A stretch of 21,956 nt of DNA from Trichosphaerium sp. ATCC 40318 (GCA_038496445.1 JALMLS010000290.1:1-21956); one strand, 5' to 3'; positions 9,377 through 20,235 are shown, counted from the first letter of the stretch. Notes: generated by a model from the sequence alone, not told the origin. A program made the numbers and translations.

Positions 9377-9444
9377 CTAAACCCTAACCCTAACTTAATT
9401 TCTACTTTCATAAACCTCAACCCTAGCCCTAACCCTAACCCTAA
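9377..9444 (-). repeat. Interstitial telomere-type repeats (TTAGGG on the minus strand)
   Basis: CTAAACCCTAACCCTAAC lies at 9377-9394. Four units at 9421-9444 read CCCTAG then three CCCTAA. Both tracts have the same orientation, so this is not a head-to-head telomere fusion. They are embedded in spacer sequence near the middle of the inverted repeat. Confidence 0.75.
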
Positions 9445-9660
9445 CTAAATTAGTACATTATTTGGTGGATTTTGTACAATAATTCTGAAAATTCCGTATT
9501 TAAGGGAATATTATGGTAATTCTATCAAAAATCCTGCCATAAAAAAAAATAAAAATAAGAATTCTTCACAAATTACCTTAAAAATCCCTAAAACAAAGGA
9601 ATTTAGTGGGATTTATATCCAAAATCCCGTTTTCATTTTACCACTGTTATGCTCTAATTT
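9445..9660. other. AT-rich stretch with degenerate GGAATT and AAATCCC motifs
   Basis: Short imperfect motifs such as AAAATTCCGTA, AAAAATCCTG, AAAAATCCCT and CAAAATCCCG recur here. AAATTCCGTA is also found near 8719. No gene is seen. Confidence 0.4.
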
Positions 9661-9910
9661 GAAGGCATAATTCCTTAAAATATGCAGGCAAAACCATTGC
9701 AATCTTGTGTACCAGATGCAAGCATTTTTCATCAAATATAAGGCATTTTTGGAGCAAAAAATAAGGCATTGCCTTGTATTTGCCTTTTTGAATGAGGCAA
9801 AAACTAGGCATTGTCCAAAAATGCCTTGTTGAGTTTCAGCCCTGTTGGTCCAATAATGCCTCAATTTTTGTGCAACAATAAGGCATTTTTGCCCTCAATT
9901 TTTGGGCATA
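9660..9910. repeat. GGCATTGCC repeat cluster, middle
   Basis: This cluster has further copies of AAGGCATT, AGGCATTGCC and AATGCCTTG. It includes TGAGTTTCAGCCCTG at about 9829-9843, the exact reverse complement of CAGGGCTGAAACTCA at 6910-6924. Confidence 0.7.
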
Positions 9911-10079
9911 ACCCAGGCGCCATATACTCATAAAACAAGGCTTTATATAAACATACAATAGTGATTCATTTATTAAAGTACAGTACACAAAACACAAAAA
10001 ACTGCAATGTCCTCCATGTAAAAAAACCCCTTTAGCTTAAAAAAAAAACTAACAAATTATTGGTATAATTTTCACAGAC

Positions 10080-10300
10080 TGGAAAAATGGTTTAAAGTAC
10101 CTCTACTCCAATTGTAGGTGACTTTGGGTGCTGTGGTTCAAATATGAGTGGTTTTGTTAGAATTCATAAAATACTAAAAGTGTGGTGCCATAGTCTATAT
10201 AAAACATCAATAGTAAATGAAAAAAAAAAGTTTGAGAAGTGTTGGTATGGTGGAAACTTACCTTAAACCAATGTATCCTTAATGTACAATGTGTATGCAA
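10080..10300 (-). other. Intron-like conserved block C, right copy
   Basis: Read on the minus strand this repeats the order seen at 7270-7470: GGTTTAAG then GTAAGT (10261 down to 10256), a T-run, a TACTATTGATG segment, TTTTATATAG (10204 down to 10195), then TTAGTATTTTATGAATTC, AAAACCACT and ACCACAGCACCC. Substitutions are many, but the signals line up. Stops interrupt the homologous frame, so a functional protein is unlikely. Confidence 0.4.
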
Positions 10301-10319
10301 CCAATACCTAATTGGTGCT

Positions 10320-10700
10320 TGTAAATTTAAGGCTGGCAATGCATAAAAAAACTAAGGCAAGCATTGTCTAAAAAACAAGGCATTGCAACAATTAAGACAT
10401 TGCCCAACAAAGTTTTATTTCAATGCCTGATTTTACAAAAATTTCTTTGTATTTAAGACAAAACCTTGTTTAGTTTCAACCTTGTAAATACTCACAATAC
10501 AGAGCATTATTTGATTTTATTGCCAAAAAATGCCTTGTTTTAATGTCTTTTTGATGGAAGCATTGCCTTTTTGTAAAAATGCCTACTTTATTGAACAGTG
10601 CCAAATGCAAATGCCTTGATTTTGCTATTTGATGCCAAATGTTAGGAATATGCATCATTTTTAAAGCAATGTTTACTTGAGTTTCAGCCTTGAACAAAAT
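10320..10700. repeat. GGCATTGCC repeat cluster, right, including block B inverted copy
   Basis: This cluster contains AAGGCATTGC and ATGCCTTG units. Its part at 10519-10698 is the diverged reverse complement of 6903-7083. A degenerate TTTAGTTTCAACCTTG near 10469 is another copy of the CAGGGCTGAAACTCA motif. Confidence 0.75.
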
Positions 10701-12477
10701 ATTCCAAACTAACCTTCACTTATTGCCACTTTAAAGTTTGGTTTGTTTAGTGGATTGTAAGCATTTTCTTTCATTTTTAATAGCAAAATAAAAGAGTGTT
10801 TTTCTTTTATACTCAGCACATTTTTGTTGGTTTGAAACAAACTGTAAATTCTTTCAAAATACATAACCTTTGTTTGTGCAAAAGCTTTTATGTTTGTTTT
10901 ACAAGTAAAATATCTCCATCCAACCTTTACAAATAAAAATTAAACATTATAAGCTTTATGTTTAATTTTTATTTTAATATTTAATTTTACAACAACATTG
11001 GTTGGCTGAAAAATGAGTAATTTATCAATTGGTTTTCCTGTTTTGTCTTTAATTCTTACTTTACCAAATTGGTGTGTAGTGGTACAATAGATTTAAAAAC
11101 ATGCAATATTGTTTAAACACAATGCATTTGTTATGTGGTTGGTAAATCAAATAATTTTGTTAAAACAGCTTTATTGATAACCACTTTGGAATTTAAATTT
11201 ATCAAAAAAATCCCATAAAACCCCAAAACTAGTACTTTTATAAAGCAACTGTGCTGTTTCAAGCTTGAATCATTGTATAATGTCCAAGTTAGAATAAAAG
11301 TATCTAACAACATGACTATTAGTAAATCAAACATTGTTGTTGTACTTTTTATAAACACATTCACTTTTTACAATCACTTTTATACCTACACTTTCTCTGT
11401 TACAACAACCTCCAAACATGCAACAAAAAACATTGGTTATCAATTGTAATCATTTGAACTTAATAATTCTTAAAACTTTAACACAAAGAGAATCTTACAC
11501 AAATTTGTCAGTTTATCTCCACTTCCAATCTGTAAATATTTCCTATGTTTAGTTTGTATCACTGTGTTAGTATGTGTTTGAGCAAGTATAAAGCTAAGTT
11601 TAGTCTCCACTTAAGGTTGAGATATTGGAAAAGCAATTTATGAAACCATTTTATCTGTTGTGATGGTGGGTGTGTCATAATTGCATTAACTTATTTAGAA
11701 TACTCATTTTTCTTTTGATGTTGTCATCCATTTTATAATCAAAGTTCCATGATTAAAATTCATTAATGAGAAGTAAAATAATGTATTAACATGCTTCATT
11801 GTTTTTGATGACTGTTTGTTACTTAAATGTTGTTTAAATTGATTTTTTTGTCATATAAACCAATCTTTTTCAAACTCGATAAAACATCCCTTTCATTTAA
11901 TGCTACAACTGCACAAATAAACCCATTGATGATGTCCATGGCTCCATTTGTTTCATCACAAAAAGTACCCCACTCAGCCTTTTTTTTTGACCAATCTTAC
12001 AGCTAAAAGAAAGAGATTTTTTTGTTCAATGAAATTGTTAAATTAAACAGGTACTTTGATTTCCACATGTAAAGTAACACAAGAGTTATAGTTTGTATCA
12101 TGTAAAGAACTTCATTTGGTGTGTAAATCAATCAAAGACACCAAATAAGTTATAAAAGCACATGTATCATCACAAAAATTGTTGTCTTTGCTTTTGCCAA
12201 ACACATTAAGGTGTTATAAACATGATAACAATGCTTGTTATGAATTTTTTGGAATATTTTTTTAAACATATTAATACAGAATCTACACAAATTTTCTATT
12301 TTTGTTTGAGTAAAATGCTTTGTATTATTGAATAATGTGAATGAGCAAAAAAGATTTTACAATTTATTTAAAATAAAAATGTTGCAGAGATTGACAAAAA
12401 TGTTTGTAAACTCTTTTACTGCAATTGAAATTTTAAAAAAAAATTCAAACATTTGCTTTCAAACTTTGTTTTTGGGT
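10701..12477. other. AT-rich spacer without recognised features
   Basis: This 1.8 kb stretch is AT-rich with many homopolymer runs. I see no tRNA, 5S rRNA, repeat cluster or credible protein frame. It makes the right half of the spacer about 1.1 kb longer than the left half between the LSU end and block B. Confidence 0.6.
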
Positions 12478-12539
12478 AGATAAAAAATTACATCTCAGCA
12501 CATGGAGATGAAAAAGGAGAAGAATGAATAACACTGAAG
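12478..12539 (-). promoter_or_regulatory. Conserved 3' flank of LSU, right unit
   Basis: This is the counterpart of 6210-6271. On the minus strand it reads CTGAGATGTA then ATTTTTTATCT (12498 down to 12478), preceded by a similar TTCATTCTTC stretch. The role (3' ETS processing or termination) is inferred only from retention. Confidence 0.45.
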
Positions 12540-12549
12540 ATTTCTGAAT

Positions 12550-12954
12550 ACAATTTAGTCGGGCCTCTGCCTCAGCAGGTCGTCGCACCCGAAGGCTTGA
12601 GCGACTCCCTAGCTTACAACAGTAAATGCCCTAAGACCCTGTTCGAGTTCCCGTGGTTTACGGGGCCCCTGCGGGCGTTTGCTAAGACGTGCTACTTGTG
12701 CCATAGTGTAGAACCTTTGCGGGCCGAAGCCTTTCGTTCGAGGAGGCGCAGCAACGACAATGTCGCCGCGCGGCTCTTGGCGGCTGGGTTTCCGACTTTA
12801 GAGGCCTTCAGCCGTACTCCCAATGGCGTGGCTTCGCGAACCGCCCTCTCGGACGTCCGCGGACACTAGAGGCCACCGATGCCCGTTCCTCTCGTACTGA
12901 GGCATCGCTACCGACGACGCGCATGTTAATAAAATAGGCCCACCAGTAGGGTAA

Positions 12955-12998
<44 letters not shown>

Positions 12999-13715
12999 GT
13001 AAGTGGGTGAACAATCCAACCCTTGGAGCATTCTGCTACACCTGGATAGGAAGAGCCGACATCGAAGAATCAAAAAGTCGCGTCGCTCTGAGCGCTTGGC
13101 GACCACAAGCCAGTTATCCCTATGGTAATTTTTCTGTCACCCCAGTGTCAGGTTACATGACTAGTCACGAGGGATCTCTAGGCCTCCCGTTAGGGTGCAA
13201 GAGCGATGGCTCCACTCTTGCTCAAGGGGGCTTTTAGCCTTGGCCTCTACGTGGGGTTTCTGTCCCCACTGAGCTCCCCTTAGGTCATCCGTGTTACCCT
13301 ATAGCGGATGTGCCGCCCCAGCCAAACTCCCGGCCACGCGCTGTCCGCCTTAATGCTTGTCAAAGTCCCGAAATCGGAAGGTAGTCCGCACTTTCGATTG
13401 GGCCCGCCTCATCCTAAGGACCGACTTGTATGGTTCGAGCAGCGCCACGTCCTCCGAAGAGGCAGGCGCTTTCGCCCGTTTTGAATGCGTCTGGGGCCCG
13501 ACCTCCGGAGTAGAAGTGTTACACCTTTCGTAAAAAACTACTTCCTACCCTATACCTCCAGTGCCAAGCCCCTAAGCGTGGTGAGAGTCAAACTCAACAG
13601 GGTCTTCTTTCCCCGCTGGTAGAAAAGTCGCCCGTTCGCGACTCTGTGGTTTCGCCACGGTCGGCGTAGGGACAGCGAGAACCTCATTCATCCATTCATG
13701 CGCGTCATTAGTTAC

Positions 13716-13765
<50 letters not shown>

Positions 13766-16378
13766 AACCCGTGCTTGGGTGAAATTAAGCACCGCAACTT
13801 TCAAAGCACTGGGCAGGAGTCACCCTTTGTCAGACCTCAGAGGAGGTATCAAAGGGCTAAGTTTTAAGTAAACAGTTGGGTTCTCTAAGCTTCTGAGAGT
13901 TCCGCCATGATCCGCTTGTGGACCTCTTTGCAGGGACTGTGCACCGTTCCCGAAGGGGCTACACTGAAGTAGCGCAGATGCACGTCGTCCCGGGTCCCGG
14001 TCAGCAGAGCCAGCCCTTTTCCCGAAGTTACGGGCCGCGTATGCCGACTTCCCTTACGCCGTTTACACCGTGCAGCGCCAGAGGTGACTAACCTAGGGGA
14101 CCTGATGCGGTTTTCGGTACGGTATGAGCCTGGAGGACACTGAACATCCGAAAATGTCGGCTTCGGAGAGGAGCAGCCTCGTGAGAACGAGCTCACCAAC
14201 ACCCCTAGAAAGCAAAAGTGCTTTCCCATTAGCTACCCTCGACTCTTTCCCTTCGCCGCTTTACGTGGCTCCGGGGAGTTTCCCTCGAATAGCTTAGGCG
14301 CGGGAGAAGGCCCCGCAGAAGTGTGGTTGCTCGCGTGCGCTCTCTCTCTCAGTGTTGCCACTTCTAAAGCAAATGCATCCTCCTTACCCATGCCCTGGAT
14401 TACTCACCAGGTTGCCTTTCGCCGAGTTGAAAGCATCGCAGACTTCCACCAGTCTTCAGAACAGTAAAGTTCATCTGAACAAAGTGTCGTCTGCCAGCAT
14501 CAAACAGTATACTCTATTAGGAGCTGGCTTAGGACCGGCTAACTCGCAGCTGAATGCCATCACCGCGAAACCCTTCCCCACTTGGGCGACCTGGCTGTGA
14601 TAAACACTGTTTCACCAGGCTCCAATTGCTACTACCACCAAGATCATCACTGCTGGTGGCTCCGGGTGGACGCCACCGCCCCCCTTCTACGCCACCAGCA
14701 CGCCGTCCTACCGCACCCTGGGCCGAGCCGGGGCGATCGCGCAGCGGCGGCTAAGGCAGTTTAGCGCCATCCATTTTCGGCGCGTCCCAATTCGGCTGGT
14801 GAGAAGTTACTCACTCCTTAGAGGATGACGACTTCCATGTCCACCTTCCAGCTGTCTAAACTGGAACACCGCCTTCGTTGTCTTGGTTACTGCCTATTCG
14901 GGCGCCTTTGCTGCTGCTCGCGTTTAAAACCGTCTCGTCAGTCCTGCTTATCAAGACCGGCCCAATAGGGGTCCACCGTCTCGGTGACCACAGCCATTCG
15001 GCCTGTGGTCGGTCGCCTCTTATGTGTTTGATAATAGGTCGATGGCAACTTTGGCCTCCGATACCTCTTTCCAGTGGCTCTACGAGACGAGACCGGCGTC
15101 ACGGACCCCCTCTATCCTTAGGGATACTTCGAACGGTACCAGCTACGTTGGCAGCTCGTTTGGTCTCTCGCCCCTATACCCAATGTCCGGCGAGCGATTT
15201 GCACGTCAGCAACGCTACGGGCGTCCAGCGGGATTTCTCCCGCCTTCCCCCTTTTCGGGTATAGATCGCTACCTTTCGGGTATCGCCCAACGTACTATCG
15301 CCTGCCAAGAGAACAACGCCGGAGATGGCAAAGTGTATCTACTTTGGTATGACGTGTTTTTAATTACTTGCGTAACATAAAAACATGATAATAGCATAGT
15401 CGGTTTTTTATGTCGATCTTTGCAAACTTATACATGTAATGTAATACGTTTGTTTTTTTATAAAGAACTTGACGGCCTAGGAGCTTATCCTTGGCTTCAT
15501 TTCTGTGCGGGTTGGAGGTTTGATCTCTCACCCTCGCACGCTCGGCGAACTCCTTGATCCGTGTTTCAAGACGGGATACACGGAGGCCATGGCCCAATAA
15601 GGGCATAGAGCCTCATTGAGGTTGTGGACGATGAATGACGAACTTCGTTCCTTTCGGAAGAAGACGTACATTCGGAGGTTTCAGTAATTTCAGTGAACCA
15701 ACGCCATTTAAAGGTTTAAAAGTGCTTTTTGATGTCCTTTCAACCAAACCCACGTTTTTATGCTTTTCAGCTTGTAGGATGGTGTGGACAGCACAATTAG
15801 CCAGTATGACTTTTTTGTGTTGTCACTTCTATGTTACCTTCCCCTCGACGTTTTGTTTCATTATAATCTTCCAGGGCACAAGGCCCCGGTCGCTTTTCCC
15901 TCGCTACAAGAGCGTCTGCCATGTGCAGATTAGGTGCAGGGCACCTACGTACTCCGTGCCATTTGTACCCTTGCCGGCTTCGGGTCTTTTAACCCTCTAT
16001 CGAGGAGTGCTGTTTCAGTCTTCCCTCACGGTACTGGTGCGCTATCGGCCACCTCCCGATACTTAGCCTTGCCGGGTAACCTCCCGGTAACTTCGTATGG
16101 CACGGCCAAACCATACTACTCCTGGACGATGGGACTCTATTTCCTCGGTTGACAGCGTACGGGGCTCGCACCCTCTACGGCTACGACTCGTGCGTAATTC
16201 CCGTCAACGTCTGGAAGAGCCACCACGCCTTAGCCCACAACTCCGATGCTAGGCTCGGATTCAGGCTTGAGCTTGTCCCCTTTCGCTCGCCGCTACTCAG
16301 GGAGTCCCTTTTGGTTTCCTTTCCTCTGCCCCAATGATATGCTTAACTTAGGCAGGTCGCCAAGTGTAACTCAGGACG
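12550..16378 (-). rRNA. LSU (28S-type) rRNA, right unit, complete
   Basis: This is the second large-subunit rRNA gene, transcribed leftwards toward the spacer. All landmarks of the left copy are present, for example the sarcin-ricin loop as GTTCCTCTCGTACT at 12885-12898 and CTGAGT near 16369-16374 for pairing with 5.8S. Compared with the left gene, the differences include U-A to C-G, G-C to A-U and C-G to U-A changes inside helices, plus loss of one pair in the helix at 14459-14472 (GAAC/GTTC against GAAAC/GTTTC). No break or frameshift-like damage is seen in conserved cores, so the gene is probably functional. Confidence 0.97.
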
Positions 16379-16578
16379 CAAGTTGTGTTTTTTTATGCTT
16401 TCAATGTATAGAACCAACCTTCCCTCTGAAGCTTCGCTTAAGTAAGCTAGGCATGAGTTCTGGAGGAACATCACTTCCGGCAATTTATTTAATTAGTTGT
16501 GGCAACCACTTTCTTTTTTTAGAAGATTAAGTGTGTACACCATACGCAGCACCAAATAAATTTAGTGTTTGTTTTGCT
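16379..16578 (-). other. ITS2, right unit
   Basis: This is the spacer between the right LSU and 5.8S, nearly identical to 2166-2367. Borders are approximate. Confidence 0.65.
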
Positions 16579-16704
16579 GGCGTCGCTGAGTCACGCTCCT
16601 TTGCCTGTGATTCGTGAGAATACAGAACGCGGCCTGAGGCATTCGGCAATGCCACCTTCAGATGAGAGCGATTCCGGTGGCTGGTTTCATAGTGATCCAT
16701 GGCC
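16579..16704 (-). rRNA. 5.8S rRNA, right unit (divergent)
   Basis: This gene appears unchanged from the left 5.8S in the segments I compared. On the plus strand the marker AGTGATCCATGG is seen near 16692-16703, and CTGAGT at 16586-16591 is the complement of the 3' ACTCAG that can pair with the LSU 5' end. The lack of change contrasts with the flanking ITS1, which shows several substitutions between units, and this supports a functional RNA. Ends are approximate. Confidence 0.72.
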
Positions 16705-16980
16705 TTCTTCGGGGGAGGTGCCTAACCGTTCACCGACAAGGTTTGGTTTCTTTCGAAAATCTTGACGTTCTTTATAGTCGTGCCACGACTGTGTTTTGGT
16801 TTGCCAAAATGGCGGTTGTGGAGCTGGCAGATATACAAGATATCACCACAGCAGAGGATGATTATATCTTCACTTACCGAGGTAAGATTGGATTTGCCAA
16901 ACCAGAGCTGATACTCCAATTTTTCTTTTAAACTTGGTTAAAAGTTGGTTTAATTGCTTCTAAGGGTTTAATACCAATAG
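16705..16980 (-). other. ITS1, right unit
   Basis: This is the spacer between 5.8S and the SSU 3' end. It carries scattered differences from the left ITS1, such as GATATAATC where the left has GATGTAATC and CAAACCAAAAC where the left has CAAAACAAAAC. Confidence 0.7.
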
Positions 16981-19622
16981 TATTGATCCTTCAGCAGGTT
17001 CACCTACTGAAACCTTGTTACGACTTCATCATCCTTTATGAGCGCAAGTTCGAGCAGGTTCGATAACCGGCAAGCCGGTCGTCCCCCTGGTCTCACTCGC
17101 ACCCACATCGGTCGATGCGACGGGCGGTGTGTACAAGCAACAGGGACAGATTCCAGGTGCGTTGATGACACACCTGTACGAGGCATTCCGCGTTCGTGGC
17201 TACAGTTACAGCAACCAGTCCCTAAGCACGCATGTGTCTTTTCGGAGAAGCAGCATTGAGCACACTTAACATCCAAATCGACCACACGGTGCGCTTTCAT
17301 GTATTTTTTTTATGAACATTGCAGAAACTTGCTTCATAATAAAGTTTGCCTTGGTAAAGATATAATCTTCCAAGTCAAAGCATTTAAGTGAAGAAGAAAC
17401 CTTGTTTGTTAATTTGAAACGATCCACAGCTCTTTCAATGTTTACACTAAGGAGCAAGTCCAAAGATGTAAGTTTTCATCTAACAGCGCTTCTCGTCTTA
17501 ACATTAAAGGAATTTAACTTCCTAAAAAGCCTCGACGAGGGGGTTAACTCTTTATATTAGGTTCAGGACAGACTTTGTTGTGAAGGTGGTAGTTTCCGAA
17601 GGTGCGTTTAAGTGTAGTCGTATTTAGATAATAAAATCTGAGGTTTAACTCGCTGTCGTGAAGAAGTGTTCTGGCGGTTTCAGGGCTTGCCCGGATGCCT
17701 GTTCGGCCCAGGAACCCGTTGAACTAAGCAGTGTAGGCCGCGTGCGGCCCGGAATATCTGGGGGCATCCCGGATCTGTTATAGCCGCCGCTTCTTACGAC
17801 TTTTCGCCGTCAGTCCTGCACAGGGGTCCCGCACGAGGCGGGGGAATCAATGTGACAGTAGCGATCTCGCCCGTTATCGGAATAAACCTGACAGATAAGT
17901 CCACGAGCCTAAAACGACCATGCACCACCGTTAGCTAACTCGGAAAAGACCCTTCAGTCTGTTCGTCCCCTTAGAGCGTCCGATCCCGGTAAGTTGTCGC
18001 GCGTTGAGTCAAATTGAGCCGCAGCCTCCAGAGCCTGGTGGTGTTGCTCCGTCAATGCCTTTAAGTTTCAGCCTTGCGACCATACTTCCCCCCTGGGCCC
18101 GATTACTTCGGTTTCCCGTGGGAACGGGCCCCGAGCCTTGGTTTGCCCGGCGCCCATTCAGTCGGCATCGTTTACTGTGGAGACTACACGGGTCTCTAAT
18201 CCGCTTCGCTCCCTCCACCATCGTTCTAGATCACCGGCCACGCCCTTGCAGAGCGCCTTCGCTTCGGGTAGTTTGGATCAGGTCAAAAGATTTCACTCCT
18301 CGCTGATACCACACTCTCTACCCCGTACGCACCTAGTAATCGTGTGTTCTTTATTAGTGTGAAGACTAACTCAAGTTTTTCTCAAAGTACTTTTTGTAAT
18401 TCACAATGTTTTTATTCCCTTAATGAAGAACATGAGTTTTCACTCAGACTTGCATATCAGGATATTGTTCATACTTAGTAAAAATGAGACTTGAGCGTCG
18501 CACTTGGTAAAGTGTTGTTTTTGTTTTTTTAAAGCCCAATTCCAGGATGCTGGTGGGTGGCATAGCGGCCGAAGCCTAAACTGACCTTGCGTTTGAGCGA
18601 AGCCATTTATGCCTGGTCGGGCGATGAAAAAGAGTCGGGGGGTTTTGTCAAGAATAAACTCCTATCTAAACCTTGTCCCTCTCAGCTGTGTCGTTGTTTG
18701 GACTGCGAGCGCTTTAACAGCAACAGCAAAAGTATAAGCTTTCGGAGTGGGTGTTACCGCGGGTGCTGGCACCCAACTTGTCCTCCAATAGTTTCTCAGG
18801 GCGACATTCAGTTGCCCCTCATTGCGACGACCGGTTTAAATGCCGGCCTCGTTACACTCAGTCGCTGGCTCGATTTGCAATCAATGGCCAAGTTACGCGC
18901 CTGCTGTTACCCGTAAGTACAGGGGCCGTATCTAATGCCCCTTCTCCGGGAACCGAACCCTAGTTCCCCGTTACCCGTCACTGCCGCGGTAGGCCGTTAC
19001 CCTACCGCCTGGCTGATAGGTCGGCCGCCCTTCCGACTCGTGGAGGGGAGAACTCTCAACTTTATATCGATATGATCTTTATGAAAAAGCACATTCAGCG
19101 AAGGATCGAGATTTGAACAATGTTCATTTTTCTTTCACCTAGTTTCACTTGTGTAAACTTTACATTTTTTTTGAAACATGTCTAGTCAGAGAGAACTCCT
19201 CATAACTCCATCGCATGCCCCAACGCCGCTCTTCCCGACGGAGTACGGACGCCGCTTCCTAAGGGGAGGCTGCTTCCCTTGGCGAACCAAGATGGGATCG
19301 GGTGATCGTCCGCTCCTGAGCGTTGGATGCGACCGATGGGTCCTTGCAGCAGAGGGGCCCATCGGCAGCGCTAGGCGCATTACGTATTAGCCGCAGGTTT
19401 CCTTTAATCCCGGTTATCCGCGGGGGAGGCCACGAGTTTTGGTTATAGTGCGTTTAGGAAACAAGTTCCTGTGTGCAAAATGACGTGACCATTATTAGTC
19501 TTGTCGGGTGGGTTACGACCGTTTTAAGGAGCCGTTTGCGGCTCCGAGGATACCTCTTTGCTGAGCTTGCATGGCTTAATCCTTCGAGAAAGCTTATCAC
19601 TCCTGGCAGGCTCAACCAGGTA
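16981..19622 (-). rRNA. SSU (18S) rRNA, right unit, complete
   Basis: This is the full small-subunit rRNA gene, about 2.64 kb, long for a eukaryote. On the minus strand it begins TACCTGGTTGAGCCTGCCAG at 19622 and continues into GCTTTCTCGAAGGATTAAGCC. The 530 loop GTGCCAGCACCCGCGGTAA is at 18772 down to 18754; the ACCC in place of the usual GCC is the form I recall from trypanosomatids. The GGTAACGGGGAACTAGGGTTC segment is near 18980. AT-rich expansions lie near 17300-17560, 18365-18540 and 19050-19175. The 3' end CTGCTGAAGGATCAATA is at 16981. The left SSU has no visible damage relative to this one in the shared part. Confidence 0.97.
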
Positions 19623-20050
19623 CCTTTTGCATCAGAGTTTTAAAGCAGATAGCTGCATTTAAAATAATTTCTCATCAGACCAAAGGTGGTTGAGGTTTTT
19701 AGGTGGTTTTTTGAAGAATGAACTTCATAAGAAACCATTCAATCTACATTCCTATTCTCTTTCAAGGAGGGTATATAGATGAAGGTCTTTTTGATGAACA
19801 TCACAAATACCTGGTGCCGGACAACATCAGCCTTTCTTGTTGGAGAAGAAGCTGATGTGTCTTGGTTATGGTTTTTATGGCAAGAGATGCTCATAGAGCA
19901 CATTGCCACAACAGCATAGGGTTGTGTCTTTTTAAAGGACTACTTTTCTTGATGAGTCATGCCTATTTTTTACTGAGTAGCCCTTGAGGCATCGTCGGTA
20001 ATAGCTTGCAACTGCATCATTTTTCATACACTCTTTTTTTTTTTTTTCTT
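19623..20050 (-). other. Proximal 5' ETS / spacer upstream of SSU
   Basis: This is non-coding sequence immediately upstream of the SSU. It contains small hairpins: TTAAAGCAG/CTGCATTTAA near 19639-19661 (with an A/T mismatch-free core GCAG/CTGC), ACATCAGC/GCTGATGT at 19824-19831 and 19851-19858, and TGCTC/GAGCA near 19888. A poly-T run follows at 20033-20047. It probably belongs to the external transcribed spacer. The transcription start is not identified. Confidence 0.55.
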
Positions 20051-20055
20051 TACTA

Positions 20056-20235
20056 TTCAAGTACTTGGACTGTGCCTTTCCTTGTAAGCCTTCAAGTTGT
20101 AGCAATTAGCTACACTTGCTTTTATTGATGTACTTGGCTTGTGTGCCTTTCCATCAATTTGCCTTTCACATTTCTGCTTCAGGCTCACATCTATTATTAC
20201 CCAAGTACTTGATACTTGTCTTTCCATTGGGTTTT
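20056..20235. repeat. Short degenerate repeat around CAAGTACTTG
   Basis: Three units at about 70-base spacing begin with GTACTTG and carry CTGTGCCTTTCC or GTCTTTCCATT (near 20060, 20128 and 20204). Two contain the 10-bp palindrome CAAGTACTTG. A hairpin TGTAGC-AATTA-GCTACA lies near 20097-20113. Confidence 0.5.

Larger units (their letters stand above)
6200..12549. other. Central AT-rich non-coding spacer between convergent rDNA units
   Basis: This 6.35 kb region is strongly AT-rich and has no open frame with recognisable protein features. It separates the two LSU 3' ends. Parts of the left half reappear inverted and diverged in the right half, so it descends at least partly from the shared 3' flanks of the two units. 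It contains palindrome clusters, a GGCATTGCC repeat family, CCCTAA tracts and an intron-like block, listed separately. The stretch 6272-6800 shows only AT-rich sequence with homopolymer runs. Confidence 0.85.
12540..18733 (-). repeat. Right arm of giant inverted rDNA repeat
   Basis: This is the reverse complement partner of 1-6209. It is 15 bases shorter net over the shared length. Copy-specific differences include covarying helix positions at 14988/15008, 14147/14154 and 13943/13979. Matching stops at 18733 only because the left copy leaves the window. Confidence 0.95.

Noticed and set aside
9377-9444. A head-to-head telomere fusion point
   Set aside because: Both CCCTAA tracts have the same orientation; a fusion would show TTAGGG meeting CCCTAA.
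6910-9843. An intact hAT-like transposon bounded by CAGGG inverted ends
   Set aside because: There is no target-site duplication and no transposase frame, and the flank outside the motif is also part of a longer inverted duplication.
6200-12549. tRNA or 5S rRNA genes in the spacer
   Set aside because: I looked for B-box-like GGTTCRANTCC and 5S core motifs on both strands and saw none convincing. A covariance search would be decisive.
1-18733. Inverted repeat as a simple chimeric fold-back artefact
   Set aside because: The arms differ by structured, paired substitutions and indels, and the loop is 6.3 kb of distinct sequence. Long-read confirmation is still needed.
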